This document shows positions 44,774 to 57,920 of a stretch of 64,000 nt of DNA, piece by piece (position 1 is the first letter of the stretch; each line of letters starts with the position of its first letter). Source of the DNA: Conoideocrella luteorostrata (taxonomy: Eukaryota > Ascomycota > Sordariomycetes > Hypocreales > Clavicipitaceae); the NCBI GenBank assembly GCA_032433595.1, contig JASWJB010000203.1, positions 16,238 to 80,237 of the forward strand. Reading direction: 5' to 3'. The notes under the pieces were generated by a model. That model had not been told where the DNA came from. It ran no database searches and worked only from the letters and a program-made list of their open reading frames with translations. The translations under genes were made by a program, and so were the position numbers.

Positions 44774-46594
44774 TTAAGTCATATGATTAGGGCCTGTCAG
44801 CATTTTGCTTAGTGCATTGCCCAGGCTATGGAAGCAGCTTTTACACACCTACTTCATTACATCCCAAATCCATCAAATACATCCGACAATAGTCACATCA
44901 AGCCGACCATGGCTTTTGGCTGACATCATAGTGTTCCGCAATACCACTTCCCCACTTCTGATGGCAGTCAAGGAGATAAGGGGACCTTCTCAGTCGAGGT
45001 AAAAGATATTGATGCTTGTAAAATACATAGCTTTTGAGGTCCATTGGGGAGTGACGACGGCCAGAGTTGTCCAGTCTGCTTCGGAAGCTCGCCTTGCTAC
45101 GATATGTCGGGTTGACAGTACCTTTCTTAGGCACGTTTAACTCTGGGCGAGATGTACCCAATCGAAAGGATTAATATGTTGAGACGAGAATTGCTCCTGT
45201 CAGAAACACCAGCACAGTTAATAGCTAGCTCAATGAAGGATGCCTGAACAGCTGAAGGGGCTAGTGCACAGCTTCTCCCTGATTATCCATCAACATTGTT
45301 CTCTCAGCCTCTACAGTAAGAGAAGAGGAGAATATTATTGTCCGTCAATACAAAAGGAACAGGCTCCAGTTGCGCAGCAATTATTTCATAATATAACCTT
45401 TGACATTGTCGCTATCCAAAAAGTATTCTTAAAAGCGACCGCCACTAACAGTGGACCAACCAGCCAAACCCGAGCATCCATTCCCCCTCCCTCGTTATTG
45501 GCGCATCCACCCTCTTTGCAAGAAGGCTTTGTGCTCGGAAACCTGCGATACTCTTGCTCAGAAGACAAGGGCAATCAATCCAAAACCGTTAAAAAGCATA
45601 ATAAGGTGGTAGACGAAGCTCGCTCGCTTTACCAGACATGAGCATGAGAGCAGTTTTATCTCGTGCCGAGGAGGGAATCATTATCTATAATAAGAGGAAC
45701 AATTTGCGGAAACCACGAATAGAACGCTCATTCTCTTCAGTCAACCAGCCGTGAAGTGAGTAGAACAACCGCCATAGCGCTGAACGAGCACGTTACAATG
45801 CGAGGAACACAAGAGGTCCCGGCACCGGCCAACCCCCACTACCTAGGGAAATAATAAGAGTTCCGAGCCTCGGGCGCGGAGACGACCCCAGCCCGGAATC
45901 AACAGCGAGGCTTGTTTTCCAGAGTGCACATCCAAATACACCTTTTGGATCCAGTCAGGTCCAGGGTGCCCTGGGTGCCCGGGTGCGCTGTCATGGCGTG
46001 CTAGACGCCTACGTGGATCGCTGACACTCTTCTAGCAAGGCAGTTTTGCATTTTGGCAGTTTCAGCGGGAAACGTCGGCCGAAAGTACCGCTATCAGCGC
46101 CAACAGAATGGAGTTATGCGGGGCGGGCCGCCCAAGCTGCCACCGGTAGACGCCCCATCAGATGGGACCTGTCCAGCGTCTGAGCCAGCCTGCCCATTAA
46201 AAACCCATGGCGGAAGACAAATGCTCAAAGTAGCATGGACGCACCCAAAGTATGCAGTCGAACTACGTCGTCCAAGAGCGCCGCAAGCACTTTTGCGTCT
46301 CAAGATTATAAAATTCGCGCAGATAGCATCTCGAGAATTATGAGCCGAATGGGTCAACATGGTCGTCGCAAATCGCCCTGAAAGTCGATCCTCTGACGTG
46401 GCTTCCCATTCTGCCGTTCACTTTGCGGCGACCGGCCCATCGCCATTTTGCAGCATCCAGACACGCGCGATATTCTCAAGGCTACCATCTCTTGCCTGCG
46501 AAGATGCTCGAAGGAGTAAAATAAATAGATAAAGCACCATGTTTACTAAACTGCGCTATGACATAACGCATGGCCGGCTGGTGGCTTGGAAGTG
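44774..46594. other. Gene-poor stretch with a relic fragment
   Basis: At about 45176-45240 is a third fragment related to the membrane-protein relic at 4267-4497 (GTTGAGACGAGAATTGCTCC). Frames at 45240-45641 and 46053-46343 have no family features and I do not call them. Confidence 0.45.
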
Positions 46595-46870
46595 TCATTC
46601 TGGCCATGTTTCAACCACATCAACAGTGGCGAACTCGAATGTAATGGCATAGCTTTTATTGAGCTCGAACCCAATTTGGCCATCGAATAACTGCTGCTCT
46701 GCGCCGTTCTGCCAGCATTTGGGATCGCATAATAACGAGATAGCTCGCATTCCGCCAATTACAAATTCTTTCCCGATACGATTGCACCCTTCAGGAAGGA
46801 GTGCATCATCGCCAAGCTCGTGCAATAGGCTGTCTCCTAGAGAGGAATCTTCCTCTAAGAAGAAACCCCC
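46595..46870 (-). pseudogene. Possible gene fragment, unrecognised
   Basis: A minus-strand frame of about 92 codons without ATG has protein-like composition (FFLEEDSSLGDSLLHELGDD, EGCNRIGKEFVIGGMRAISL, LNKSYAITFEFATVDVVE) and a stop at 46595. It could be the last exon of a gene or a fragment left by a rearrangement. No family recognised; evidence is composition only. Confidence 0.35.
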
Positions 46871-47578
46871 TGTTCAGGAGTAGATTTTCAGCATCCGGTG
46901 GCAAAGACACTTGTGGACGTTCTCCAAATTACCGAGCTGCTGGGTACGAAATCTCGCGCGTGTGCGGAAGCCGCGTGTGCGGGATGATTGAGTGTCTGAG
47001 ACCGGGAGAACGGACTTGGATTATAGAGGGCATGTTCTCCGTACGGTAGAGGCGGAACCCAGGTCGCAGTACGGAGAAGAAGACATGCATGGGTCAAGGG
47101 GCTCGGTTTGATTGTAAGCCAACTTACTCACGGAATTACTAAACCAACCAATACTAATCCCTGTCAACAAGTTGTTAGCATATTTGACTGGGAGACTGTA
47201 GCGTCGATGTCATCTTTTTTTCTCTTTCCGCTTCCCTTCTTCCGTCATTCGTGAGCTCATATTAGTTCGCAGCCTTGGGATGTATGCTGGCTGTAACTGC
47301 CCTGTAGCGATGTATTGATCAACAATTCAATGGGAGATTTTCATATCCATGATAAAAAGTGTCTTTACGGGGGAGAAAAGCGCGATTGGATCAATTCATT
47401 TGCTCAATGATCTCCCATGGGTTCAACATTGGCCTGCAGTTTTGCAACAGGGGGACATTCTATAACTAAAACATTCGGCTGCTAGGTTTCATGAACAATA
47501 CAACGCGTATTCGCGAACAGTAAACACCATCCTGATTGATTGCGCAATGTATGATACCGACCATGAAATAGGCGAAAA
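46871..47578. other. No gene seen
   Basis: 3' flank of the kinase-like gene; no supported feature. Confidence 0.4.
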
Positions 47579-48958
47579 CTACGTCCCTTCGCGGACTATA
47601 GCAAAACGAACATCGACCTCGTTCTTGTAGGCGGCTAGCTGCTCCGTCTTTGTTCTTAAGAACTGCTGCATCTCTGCGTGAGCATCCTCTTTGGACGGGT
47701 CGAAAAGATCGTCTCCAGCATGCAACTTGGCCCAATACACAGTGTCCAAGTCGAAGCTCTTTCTCGCTGCGAAATTGAACCAGAAACGGCCGCTGGCCCA
47801 TGATTCACGCATGCGGGTAGACAGACGCGGTTCAGTGCTACGCATAGACTCGCTTTCCACTTCTTCCAATGATCGGATGAACTGCTCCATCCGGGGTTCG
47901 TAAAGAAGCTGGAATTCTTCCATGGCGCCGCGATCAAACCACAAATCTGGGCCGGACAGCAGCAGCCACCACGGCGGGTCGTATGTAAACTGCGCCGGCA
48001 TTGCATTTGTAAACTCGAGGTCGAGCACGGCGGTGATCTGGAGGGTTTCTGGGTGAATGAGCATGTTTGACGGTCGCAAGTCATCGCAGAAGAGTAAGAA
48101 TGGCCCGGTATCGTTAATGCAATACTTTGAGATGAGCTTGTGGAACTGGTTTCGAGCAACGAACCGCGCTTGAGCGATTTCGTCGTTATCCGCGACGTTG
48201 CGCTGAGTCCAAAGATGCCCAAGGTGTTGCTTCGCTATGAATCTGAAATATTCGCTAGTAGTGCGGAAGGACGACGTTGGGAAGATGTCTTCTGAGCAGC
48301 CGGCAACAGTCACCAGCTCGTTCATATTGTATGTCACTGGTCTTCCGGTAACAGACCATGTGTTCGAGTCGTCGTGCTCTCTCGAGATGGAACCGATGCG
48401 AGGGAAGCTTAGCCGAGAAAGCTGAAGCATATAGCCGGCGATTTGGCGATAGATCTTGTCCAGTACCGTGTTGTCGATGTTTGAGCTCAAGACCATGTCT
48501 TGGTCCTGTTCTGCAGGTTGCTTGAGGATATTCGACAGCACAGTTCCCTCGACGAAGTCCATGATGATGAATGGACCAAGATGCCTCGGACTCTCTGCGG
48601 TCAAGCCCCAGCTGCGAACGCGAGGGACCGGAATGGTGGTGTTCTGACTGAGGTACTCCATGATGCGAACCTCGTTTGCGACCTTCTCGTCCCTCAGCGA
48701 TGTGGCCGAGTGTCCTGGCTTCGGAAACCGAATGATGGCGTCAGGGCCATCATCGAACCTAAAGCGGAAGCTGAAGTTGAAGGAGCCCTTGAGAAAGCCA
48801 ATGTAGTTTGTCACCACACCTCCCCGGCGGCCGGCAATAAATGCTGATATTTCAGCATGCGCGTCGTAGAGCTGACGTAGCCATGCCCGGCATTCCTCGT
48901 CGCCGTTTGCCTCGTCGATCTCGTCAAAATACGATTTCAGCGAGGATATCTTGACCAT
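47579..48958 (-). CDS. Aminoglycoside phosphotransferase (APH) family kinase-like protein
   Basis: Intronless, 459 aa. ATG at 48958 chosen (MVKISSLKSYFDEID); an upstream in-frame TTG is not used in fungi. The N-lobe includes a Gly-rich stretch (NYIGFLKGSFNFSFRF) and DAIIRFPKPG, followed by VANEVRIMEYLSQNTTIPVP and the hinge FIIMDFVEGT. The catalytic loop reads FCDDLRPSNMLIHPETLQI (Asp and Asn conserved, the usual His replaced by Cys), and the metal motif AVLDLEFTN corresponds to the IDWE/DFG position. Fungal members are numerous and phosphorylate small molecules or are of unknown substrate; antibiotic resistance is not implied. The protein looks intact. Confidence 0.9.
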   Translation of the reverse strand: MVKISSLKSYFDEIDEANGDEECRAWLRQLYDAHAEISAFIAGRRGGVVTNYIGFLKGSFNFSFRFRFDDGPDAIIRFPKPGHSATSLRDEKVANEVRIMEYLSQNTTIPVPRVRSWGLTAESPRHLGPFIIMDFVEGTVLSNILKQPAEQDQDMVLSSNIDNTVLDKIYRQIAGYMLQLSRLSFPRIGSISREHDDSNTWSVTGRPVTYNMNELVTVAGCSEDIFPTSSFRTTSEYFRFIAKQHLGHLWTQRNVADNDEIAQARFVARNQFHKLISKYCINDTGPFLLFCDDLRPSNMLIHPETLQITAVLDLEFTNAMPAQFTYDPPWWLLLSGPDLWFDRGAMEEFQLLYEPRMEQFIRSLEEVESESMRSTEPRLSTRMRESWASGRFWFNFAARKSFDLDTVYWAKLHAGDDLFDPSKEDAHAEMQQFLRTKTEQLAAYKNEVDVRFAIVREGT

Positions 48959-51900
48959 CTCGATATTTGCTGCAAGCAATGGAGATGGAATGCAAGAGAG
49001 CCTGAAAATTTTGTGAACCAAGAGCGACACGGGCGGCGAGCGCCTTGGGTCATAGACCCGGGAGAAGATGTTGCTTGTACGACCCAACCCGAGCCGATTA
49101 AGCAATCAAATTTGATTCGTCGTCCATATTTTGTCCTTTTTGCTGCTAGGGTGACCAACCTCATCATGCGTGTGAGTTGTGTGACACTGCGAATTTTTCT
49201 TTCCAAGCGTTCCAAATAAGAAGTTACTTGGCATAAAATGATGCCCATGATTTAAGGCCAGATGATTTTGGTAAGTTTTTTTGCTTGAAAATCGCAAGGA
49301 AGCTATTTTAGGCTGCCAATGTGCTGCACTAAACTTCTTCACTGACAGGGGAACGGTTAGCGCTGGATGCCTATGGGGAGCACTTTGCCCAGGGCACGGG
49401 TACCCAACAGCGCGGATTGCACAGCGGGTCTCTCATACTAATGATGCTGCTAGTCATCATGTGAGAGGTTCGGACTTTGGCGACGCGCAACGAGAAGCAT
49501 AAGAAGCTGCAAGCAGAGCTGAAGGGGACAAAGGCATTGCAGACACAATATGCGAAGGAGGTGCGGAAGATCAAGTTCATACCGTCGATGCAAACAAATC
49601 TCAGCTAAATTAGACATAGGTCAGATGATCGTCCGGTCCGATAACAACAAAATATTTATGCCAGTTGAAGACATCTGACATCGGTGGTTTTGAATTGGCC
49701 GCCAACATCAATGTTTTTGATGGCTTACTTATTTTAAGGACTTCGCACGTTCCCAGAACCTGTGCAATTGCACACATCTTCACAGTCAAGGAATTATATG
49801 ACGTTCTTCCAGAATTGCTGCGCCCCTGCTCTATAAGGTCGGGCAGCACCCGCATCTAATTGATGGTATGCAGCGGCGATCTGCCTTCGGAAAGCCTTGT
49901 TTGCTATTGCTGACTTGGGGCGTCCAAGTATCTCTCCGTCGCGGGAGGATCGACAGACTCTGATTATGTCCAACCATGGCTCACTTATGGGCCTTTTGGG
50001 TGCTTATGGCCCAGATCAAACATCGTGGCTCCTACGCAGATACTCTCGTCCACTCTGTGTCGTTCTGTCACTAGGGCGTAGCGGCAATTGCAATGGTAAC
50101 CCTGTTGAAAAAGATTGACGGCAGATAGGTCGCATCTCCTGGTCAACTTTTGAGCTTCTTCGGTGCATGTCCATGTCAAACTCCAGCGGAAGTGGTGGCA
50201 CAGTCACCAGCAATATGGGAGTCGCCTGGGTGCAGTCTGCAGACGCCGTGTAAAGACGGTATAACATGCAATACCTCGAATAGCCCAAAAAACCTGGATG
50301 GCATGGATAATACGAATGTGCGCCGCCGAAAAGTCCCCAGCTCGCCTGCGATGATGGCGTGCACCCTGTATTTCGACCTATGTCATGTCCGCTGCGAAGC
50401 TACAGCAGCAGTCGCCCTGAGGAGATATCAGCCAAGCAGAGTCGTGGTCGCATCCTGCCAAAATGAATGGTCAAATTCTGCGGCTGATCGTGTGCGCACC
50501 CACGGCGGCGAGTGCATTGTCCTGTCCTGCGGAATTCATCAAGCAAGTGCCCCTCTCGGCAAGCGAATTGCCACACGGCCAATTATGACGTGGTCAGTTC
50601 TCTGCGTGGATGAAGCATCGACGCTGATGGCACCAGCGTAAAAAATGCATCAACGGGATATAACGTCCAAAAATAGCCCTACTCAGCCGCAACGACGGCA
50701 TCGATATTGGTATGGAGTATCACGATTCGGTACTAAATTTAATGCATTGTATGTTCGCCCGCTCGTAAAGCAGCTGCTGGTCAAACTGCCATTTTGTGCG
50801 CCGCACCCTGCAGAAAGTTGCTTTGACCACAAGCAGCCCAGTCCCTGTCGAGCACGCAAAAGCGAGCGGTGCCATCAAATCTGCCCAACGAGTACGGAGT
50901 AGTTACGCTGAGCCGGTACCTGGCTCATTGACCACCCCATACTAGCCTGGACCTTGCTCTTGTTTCAAAGAAGCATCCCTGCAGCACCACACACTGGGGC
51001 ATCAAAATGTCGTGCGATGTCTTGCCACCTGTTTGCATAGGACTGGATCAGAGCTGTCTTGATAAATGGATCTTGCTTGTCGGGGAATGATGCATTTTGA
51101 CTGCACTTCCTGCATGGAGGCGGGGTGGCACGCCAGTGGCGGGTTGTCGTGAATGTTTCGAAGCTTTGCGGAGTATCTATCTGGTTGGGCAGAACAGCAG
51201 GTTCCGGGGCAATATGGTATAAAGCACTAGGGAGTACGGAGTCGTGGAAGGTTTATGAAGCATTTGCGGCAAGGACCATCGGCGCTTTTTAGCCGCCAGG
51301 CTAGCTGGTGAAACATGATTTCCAGCGTGCAAACTGGCACGACTGGCAAGTAGGTAGCATGTGACTCTGCATTAACAAGCTCTGTCTTGTCTGGTTCCAT
51401 TGTCGCCTCTGGACGAAGCAGAAGAATCATGTGGGCATCAGTGTGTACACATGCGCCTGCATCCGTCGCCATCGGAGCAGCAAATTGAACATGCAGAGAA
51501 GTGCCAGCTCCTGCCAACAAAGCAGCAAGCAAGTAGTTACTCCGTACTCCGCAATTAGTTAATTGCATTACAATTACTCATGAGTCGCGCCTGTTCAATT
51601 GGCATATTAGCCGTACTATCTCTTAGCGTCGAGCTTCGAACTCCAAACCAACCCCAGATTCCCTAGGGCCTGTCAGAAGGGGAGACTCCAGTCCAGAGGT
51701 CGATCCTCCGCCCTCACGGCTAGTTTTATGACGCCGACCGGACGAACGAGGAACAACCACAGCGCTGCCACGCAACCACGGGTCCAGTAATAACCCCAAG
51801 GCCGACCAAGCACGCCTCCGGCTCGTCGGCCATCCGTTTCTTAGCCTCACGGCATTTCGAAGCCATTGATCCACCGTGATCGACCCGAGGAGAGCCTGGT

Positions 51901-52681
51901 TGGTCGGCTGGGCACTCCAACTAATTGGGGGGGTTTTTTTGGGCTTCGACTTTTGCATTTCGGTCTGTCTGTTCCAGCGTTCCAGTTAAAGAGTTTCATT
52001 TGCATCTGCCCGCTCCGTGCGCCTCTAACCAGCCCCAACTCACTGCGTCCTGTTTCTGGCATTTTGCACTCCGTCGCAGCCGTTTGTCTATTGATGACAA
52101 TTGCATGGTGCTCACATCCCCTCCTCTCACTGAGAGTCGGCTAGCGACGAAGCAGAGCTGGGCTCCTGGTAGCAGCCGACCCCGGACCAAGAACGTTCTG
52201 ACGTCGTCCGTCTCAGCCGTCACTCCGCAGCCAGAGATCAGACGAATGGCACACGCACAGCCACCAAAGCTCTATTATAGTAATCATACGGTATTGCACA
52301 GCAAGGTAGGGTAGTCAACTAGTGCGGTGGTTGTGTTAGCCCCCTTTTATTAGGCGCTTTCACCCGGAGCACGCAGTAGTGTCACTTCGTAAATCATTGC
52401 GAATACGACAGCCGTGGCTGGGTATAAAGACACCGTCCATCCCCGCACAGATGTTCGCGGGGTTGAATACTCCGTAATCGAAATTCCATCTTCTGTGATA
52501 GGCTCATTTCATTTCACGATAAGTGTTGCGTTTTTCCCCAAACTCAATTACTTTATATATCTCGCATTCCCGGTTTGGACAGAGAGTCAGCTCTTGTGTA
52601 ACACCAGACATCAAACCCATTTAACTACCCATTTTACCCATTTTACCCGTTTTAGCCGCATCGTCGTCCAACACCGCAACT
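48959..52681. other. Long gene-poor region
   Basis: About 3.7 kb without a convincing gene. A coiled-coil-like reading of about 40 codons at 49485-49607 (RNEKHKKLQAELKG) may be a gene tail. Frames such as 50150-50641 lack family features. TACGGAGTA-type motifs occur near 50892, 51233 and 51542. The last part is the promoter of the cupredoxin gene, with repeated ACCCATTTTA near 52626-52650. Confidence 0.45.
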
Positions 52682-53541
52682 ATGCACTTCATTCATACCA
52701 AAGCCGCCGCCCTATCGCTCTTGGCTGCATGTGCCACCGCAAAGACTATCAAGATTGACGTTGGCAGTAGTGGCCTAACCTTTAGTCCAGATTCGACTGT
52801 GGCAGAGAAGGGCGACATTTTGGAGTTCCACTTCTACAGCGTGCACAGCGTCGCCATGGGTGACTTTGCAAATGGCTGCGCTCCTGCCGCCCACGGAGGT
52901 TTCTTTTCTGGTGTCATCGAGGCCGAGGAAAAAACAGAATACGTGAGTTACCAACCCTTCATCTTTGTCTAGCGACGGACTCCCACCCTTGTATCAAGTA
53001 GTCTGTACGGAGAGAGTAGACAGGGCCAATAAAGTGCCTGACGCGGGGGCAGTACAGAGGGTATCGCATGCCCTGTGGCGTCCGAGTGTCAGCATAACTA
53101 ACTCGAACTTTTCATTCATCTGTACAGAAAGACGTCTTCCAGGTCACTGTGAACAACACGGACCCAATGGCCTTCTACTGCACCGTCCCCGGCCACTGTC
53201 AGAACGGGATGGTCGGCGTCGTAAACCCGTCGCCGAATGATTCACTCCTGAAGTACAAGAATGCCGTGAAGAGGGCTAAAGGAGACAAACCGCCTAGTGC
53301 CGTGTTTGGCGGCAAGCTCGTCGCGAGCTCTGGCTCTGGCTCCACATCCAGCACCATGCCCAGTGGCACCAGCAGCAGCACGGCAGGTGGGATGACCACT
53401 GGCACGCCTACCAGTCCCAGACAGACATCGGGAACGGCCTCTGCCTCGCAGACCTCATCAACCGCAGCCGCTACACAAATGCACGCCTCGCTGGGAGGCC
53501 TGGGCGCCGTGGCCCTCGGCTTTGCAGCATTCCTTGTTTAG
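52682..53541 (+). CDS. Extracellular serine-rich cupredoxin, probable GPI anchor
   Basis: Two exons: join(52682..52942, 53128..53541), intron 185 bp, 224 aa. Residues 1-19 are a signal peptide (SLLAACATA). A cupredoxin domain follows (residues about 20-120): IKIDVGSSGLTFSPDST, GDILEFHFYSVHSVAMGDF, then NNTDPMAFYCTVPGHCQNGM. Copper-type ligands fit His (HSV), Cys (FYC), His (GHC) and Met (NGM). A Ser/Thr/Gly-rich linker and a hydrophobic C-terminus (GGLGAVALGFAAFLV) indicate a GPI-anchored wall or plasma-membrane protein. Such proteins are common in Sordariomycetes; their electron-transfer or copper role is not settled. Confidence 0.92.
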
Positions 53542-56500
53542 ATATGGGTACGAGAAAACAAGAGGAGGAGGGTAATTGATGGTTAATGATTGGTAATGCA
53601 GGCCAACGAGCATGTATCTGTAGTTGTAGCCCAGCCAAACGAAAAATGATGTTGCTTGATGGCGTAATTGTTCAATGACACCTGTTGGGAAAGCTGACGT
53701 TTCACTTTTCTCGGCTCTCCCTCTTTCCTCTCAAGATATGCTGCCATCGGGGTGGTTCTGCTTCCCGGCTTCGGTGAAGCTGCGGATAAGCTTGGAAAGC
53801 TACTCCATAAACGGACTGTGAAATCCTGTCAAGAATTCTCTGTCGAGCCTCATTGTTGTTGTCGACAGTGCACCAAAACTCCACCGCTGAGGAGTATGCC
53901 TGGAAATGCGAAAGATGGGAGAAGCAAGAAAAACGTAGGCGGGATAAATTAATCTTAAAATTACCCCTGCTTTCTTTGTCCTCTTTCTTCCACCCTACTC
54001 CCCCTTTTTTCCCTCTTTTCTTCTTTGACTCTTTTCCTTGTCCATTTCCTCAAGGAGAGGGGTAGGGGATAGAGTCGACGAATCGAGTGGGGAGCCACAC
54101 CATACGGAGTACGGAGTGCATCATGTTTTATTATGGCCGGCGCAAGAACTTAGACAGCAAGAGACATCGCTCTGGTTCTACTATTGGTCTACGGTCCATG
54201 GCGCGATACTAGCTGGTGGCCGTGACGCTGCGATAGGCGCGGCGTCGAAGTACCTGAGGAGTACACGAGAATGATAACACTGCGGTAGCTCACACGCTAG
54301 CCTCCTTAGGAACAGCTGCATCAGCTGAATGCCAAGCACTGTCTTTCAGGAATAGCTTGCAGTAGACTCGATCGGTCTTGATAGACTCCTGAGATCGGTA
54401 TTCGTCGATTCGCATCTTTGCCCAAAAGTGAGTCGTGATCGTCGATATCCACAGACATTGCTCTGAGCTGAGATCTTGTTTCGAAGCGAGAAGTGATATC
54501 CGATATGGGAGGTGAGGGTGCGTTCGGAGATGACATCCACAAAAACGGCGTCATTTTACGACGTTGGCTGTCACACCGGCTCAAAAACAGCTAAGCGAGA
54601 GTTCCGTTGTCGTATAGCAAGAGTAACATCCGGTACGTTTGGTGATAACTTATGCAGCAAGCGGTCTTTATCAACAAAGTTGTGACGCGTTGCAGGGAGG
54701 AAGGTTTGCCATCCCACAAAGATTTTGACCGGCCCAGAAAGTGTGACAATTTGACAGCGTGTCGAGAAAAGAGTAGCTCGTGCGCTGGCGAGTGCCCAGA
54801 AAGCGGCTGGGGACTTTGGTGACGCTATCTGTGTGCCAGGATGTTCATTAATAACCCGACTGAAAGCTGCACCGCAACACGTGCCAAAGCCGGAACGGGG
54901 CGCCCGTCCCCTAATTTGCCCACTAATCTGCACTAGCTTCCTGTTTCATCATTGTACACAACGGAGTAGTGCGTACGCAATGCAGAGTAGTGCCTATGTA
55001 CGGAGTAGAGTTTCTCGATTGTTCTAGTTGTGGGTGTCGAGGCAAACCAGTATTTGCTGCTCTGCTGGCCACTTGAACAAACTGGGTAAATATCCGGCAC
55101 ACGCGGCCATTTATATATTTGGACGCGAACGAATCTGCCAAGTTATGGTGCTATGCCGGCAACTTGGTGCCAATTGACACCGGGGGGAAGGGCAAACGGT
55201 ACCGTGACAACGAGAAGGAGAAAAAAAAAAAAAAAAAAAAGAAGAAATCTCATCAGTACAGGAGCTACGTACTCCATACACTAAGGATGATATGTAAGAA
55301 ACAGGCGGCTTGGAGGCGGCATGGAAACGGCATGGGGATGGGATGACGGCATATTGATATTGTAGGAATGACAGCCTGCTTGCCAGCCTGTCCAAACAAA
55401 GCGATGGAAAAAAGCCCAGTGGCGGACTATGAATGGTCTAGCGTCACCTGCTGTACTCCGTACTAGTACTGCTTTTCAGTTGTCGCAGGTGGGTGCTGGA
55501 TGCAATGCTGGATGCACTGCCGCCGGCACTATCAGTCAAAATTTCTGCAAGTGGTGACAATTCGGTATTTTGAATAATAATAGTGGTAATAAGCATGGAC
55601 GGACGCCACTTCCCATGAGTTCGATCAAATTCCATTCGCTAACGGCTGTGGTCGAGTGCAGCCGAGGAGCATCATTGATGCAGATAGTCAGATAGTGCAG
55701 ACAGTGCAGATGCGGGGAGCGCCTGCCTTTGCTCTCTCTGTGCCCAAGCGACTCCCAACAAAACCTACCAACTCCTGCTAAATCCTGCACAATCTTCACT
55801 TCTCATTGTGTGCACTTGCATGCTGAAATACGTCTGTTATATCTCTGTTGCATCCCGTCATTGCCGCCACAACGTTTGCGTTTCAATTTCCACAAAGCGT
55901 CCACCGTCTTAGTTGTCGACCACCGAAGACCACACCTTGCTTGGTCTCCTCCATGCGACAGTCACATCACATCCGAAGTACTCCGTTCTGGTTAGTACCA
56001 ATACACGCAATTGTGATGGCAAGAGCTCCGTAAGCAAGCAGTCAAGCAATCCACCCACCCTCTCGGCGCCCGCTGCTGCAGAAGAGGGCTGCGGAGGCTA
56101 GGGGCATGCAGGCTGGCATGGCAGGCTTGGCTTGTAGGCTTGATTCGCGTACAAATATTGAACCAAAGTCTGGTACTCCGTTCTCGCACGCTGTGTCGTG
56201 GAGTGGTGGAGTGGTGGAGTGGTGGAGTGTGATGAGAATAGAGACCCTTATATTGACCCACCTTCCGCAGCCACGCCACCCAGCCGCCACACCCTCATCG
56301 ACGCGCAGTCCCCTGTTCCAGCTCTGCGGCTTGGCCTGTAGCTGGTCCGATCTGAGCAATGTGGGTGCAGCCTCTAATTTGGACTCCAAATCGGCTATGC
56401 TACTATTCATCTCGTTGAGTTTGCAGAGCCTGGGTTAGGGTCTAGCCGGGCCGGGGTCTTGGATCATTGATTACTTGGACAACTATTAGTACTCCAGATG

Positions 56501-57920
56501 CGAGCCTACGTGACCATGGGTATGGGTGCACGATGCGGTGACCGAGACAAGCCCATGTTCTGGATACATCCTGGCTACATTCTCGTGCGTCCCGTCTCGC
56601 AGACGGGAGCTTCCATGCAGTGCGGTCAAAGCCAATGTGCCGCTGTCACACTTTTCCATCCCATCTACGGAGTATTCATGCATACGGACTAAGTTCAAAC
56701 ATGCCTTGGTGGCTCAACTTGCCCGTTTAGTCATCCGGATAGTTAGATAGGGTCATCGAACCACACGCGGCGTTTAACCCTGAACAGAACAGGCTTTCGG
56801 TCCAAGATCCAAGACCCTTGCTTGTAACCCACCTGTTTCGCTCGCTGTTAGTGCTCAGAAGGCTTTTCCGCCTGGAGCCCCGATTTCGAACAAGCTCGCA
56901 GTTGCGGACATCGTCACCCTGTCTACGGACTGCGGAGGGAGCAGTGACTCCTTGATCGTCTCACCCTCGAAAGTAAGAAATACCCTCTGCCCGTATTCGG
57001 CATATACTTCACAAATAAGCGCCCAGTTGCCCGTGTCGTATGCCTTGCACAACTGAAGCATAGTCATCACCAGCCTCGTTCAAGGGACCGGAAATCCACA
57101 GGGCTTTGTTCAGCGTCGCGGTTTGCTGACGGCAACTAAGACAGATAGATACTCTCGAAGCGCCGACCCGGTGGCAGCTCGTCGGCTTTCCTCACCTTCC
57201 CGACCTTCTTTACCTCCCTGACCTTCCCTTGCCTTCCCTACCCTTGGCCTGGCTCTCCACACCATACTAGCCGTTGTGTAACCACGTTTTACGGCCAATT
57301 CCAAGCACCAAGTGTTTAGCAAGCGGAGCTTCCTAGGTTCTTCCTGCGAGCTTGCGTGGTGCATCATTGATCGCCGCATTATCGAGTTGCTTTCCTTCTT
57401 TCCCTCATGCCCGGCACTAGCCTCTGGACCTATCAAGTTTCTATTGTCTCATCCTCATTTTCCGAGACTGGCTCATGCCCTGTCATTGATTTGGCTGTCG
57501 ACATCGACAAATGCACTGTTGCATCTCGGATCGTAGTGACCGCAATCCCTCGGCATACACAGCATCTGGCTCCCCCCCCCGCCCTTCTTAACCCAGCTTT
57601 CTACCTTTTCACTACACTTTACGGAGTACATTTACCCTAGTTTTGTCACCATCTTTGTTGTCATCAAACACCCCTGGTTGCTGGCACCTGACCTGAAGTG
57701 TGCTCTGCGTCACAGCGTTGCACACACCTGAAGTAGACTTCAGATACATCCTCTGTCGCATATGCTGGCAAGTACCCTTATACACGCATTATTAAAACTC
57801 AAAACTGCTTCTGCGGCCCTAAAACTGCGATAATTCGCCATTTGACTCGTTACGACCTCGACAAATCACACAAAACTCCCCCAAATAGGTGGTGGCAACT
57901 TGACGCATCGGTAAAGAGAC
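53542..57920. other. 4.4-kb gene-free region upstream of CRY-DASH
   Basis: No supported gene. It holds a pyrimidine-rich tract at about 53985-54050, several TACGGAGTA motifs (near 54101, 55007, 55455, 55978, 56172, 56667, 57618), a poly-A run at 55220-55240, and a short tandem repeat of TGGTGGAG near 56197-56230. The right part carries long pyrimidine-rich tracts (57180-57245). It may contain long untranslated leaders or non-coding RNA; I cannot show either. Confidence 0.5.
56197..56230. repeat. Short tandem repeat, unit about 8 bp
   Basis: Four head-to-tail copies of a GTGGAGTG-like unit after GTGTC. Low-complexity, in intergenic DNA. Confidence 0.8.

Noticed and set aside
45240..45641. 133-codon plus-strand frame
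   Set aside because: Begins at the end of a relic fragment, low-complexity composition, no domain.
49485..49607. Coiled-coil-like reading as a gene
   Set aside because: Only about 40 codons, no start or upstream exon visible.
50150..50641. 163-codon plus-strand frame
   Set aside because: No family features, odd composition, in a gap with overlapping frames on both strands; looks like chance.
56697..56770. Possible tRNA
   Set aside because: GTCATCGAACC resembles a B box only loosely, and I could not form an acceptor stem.
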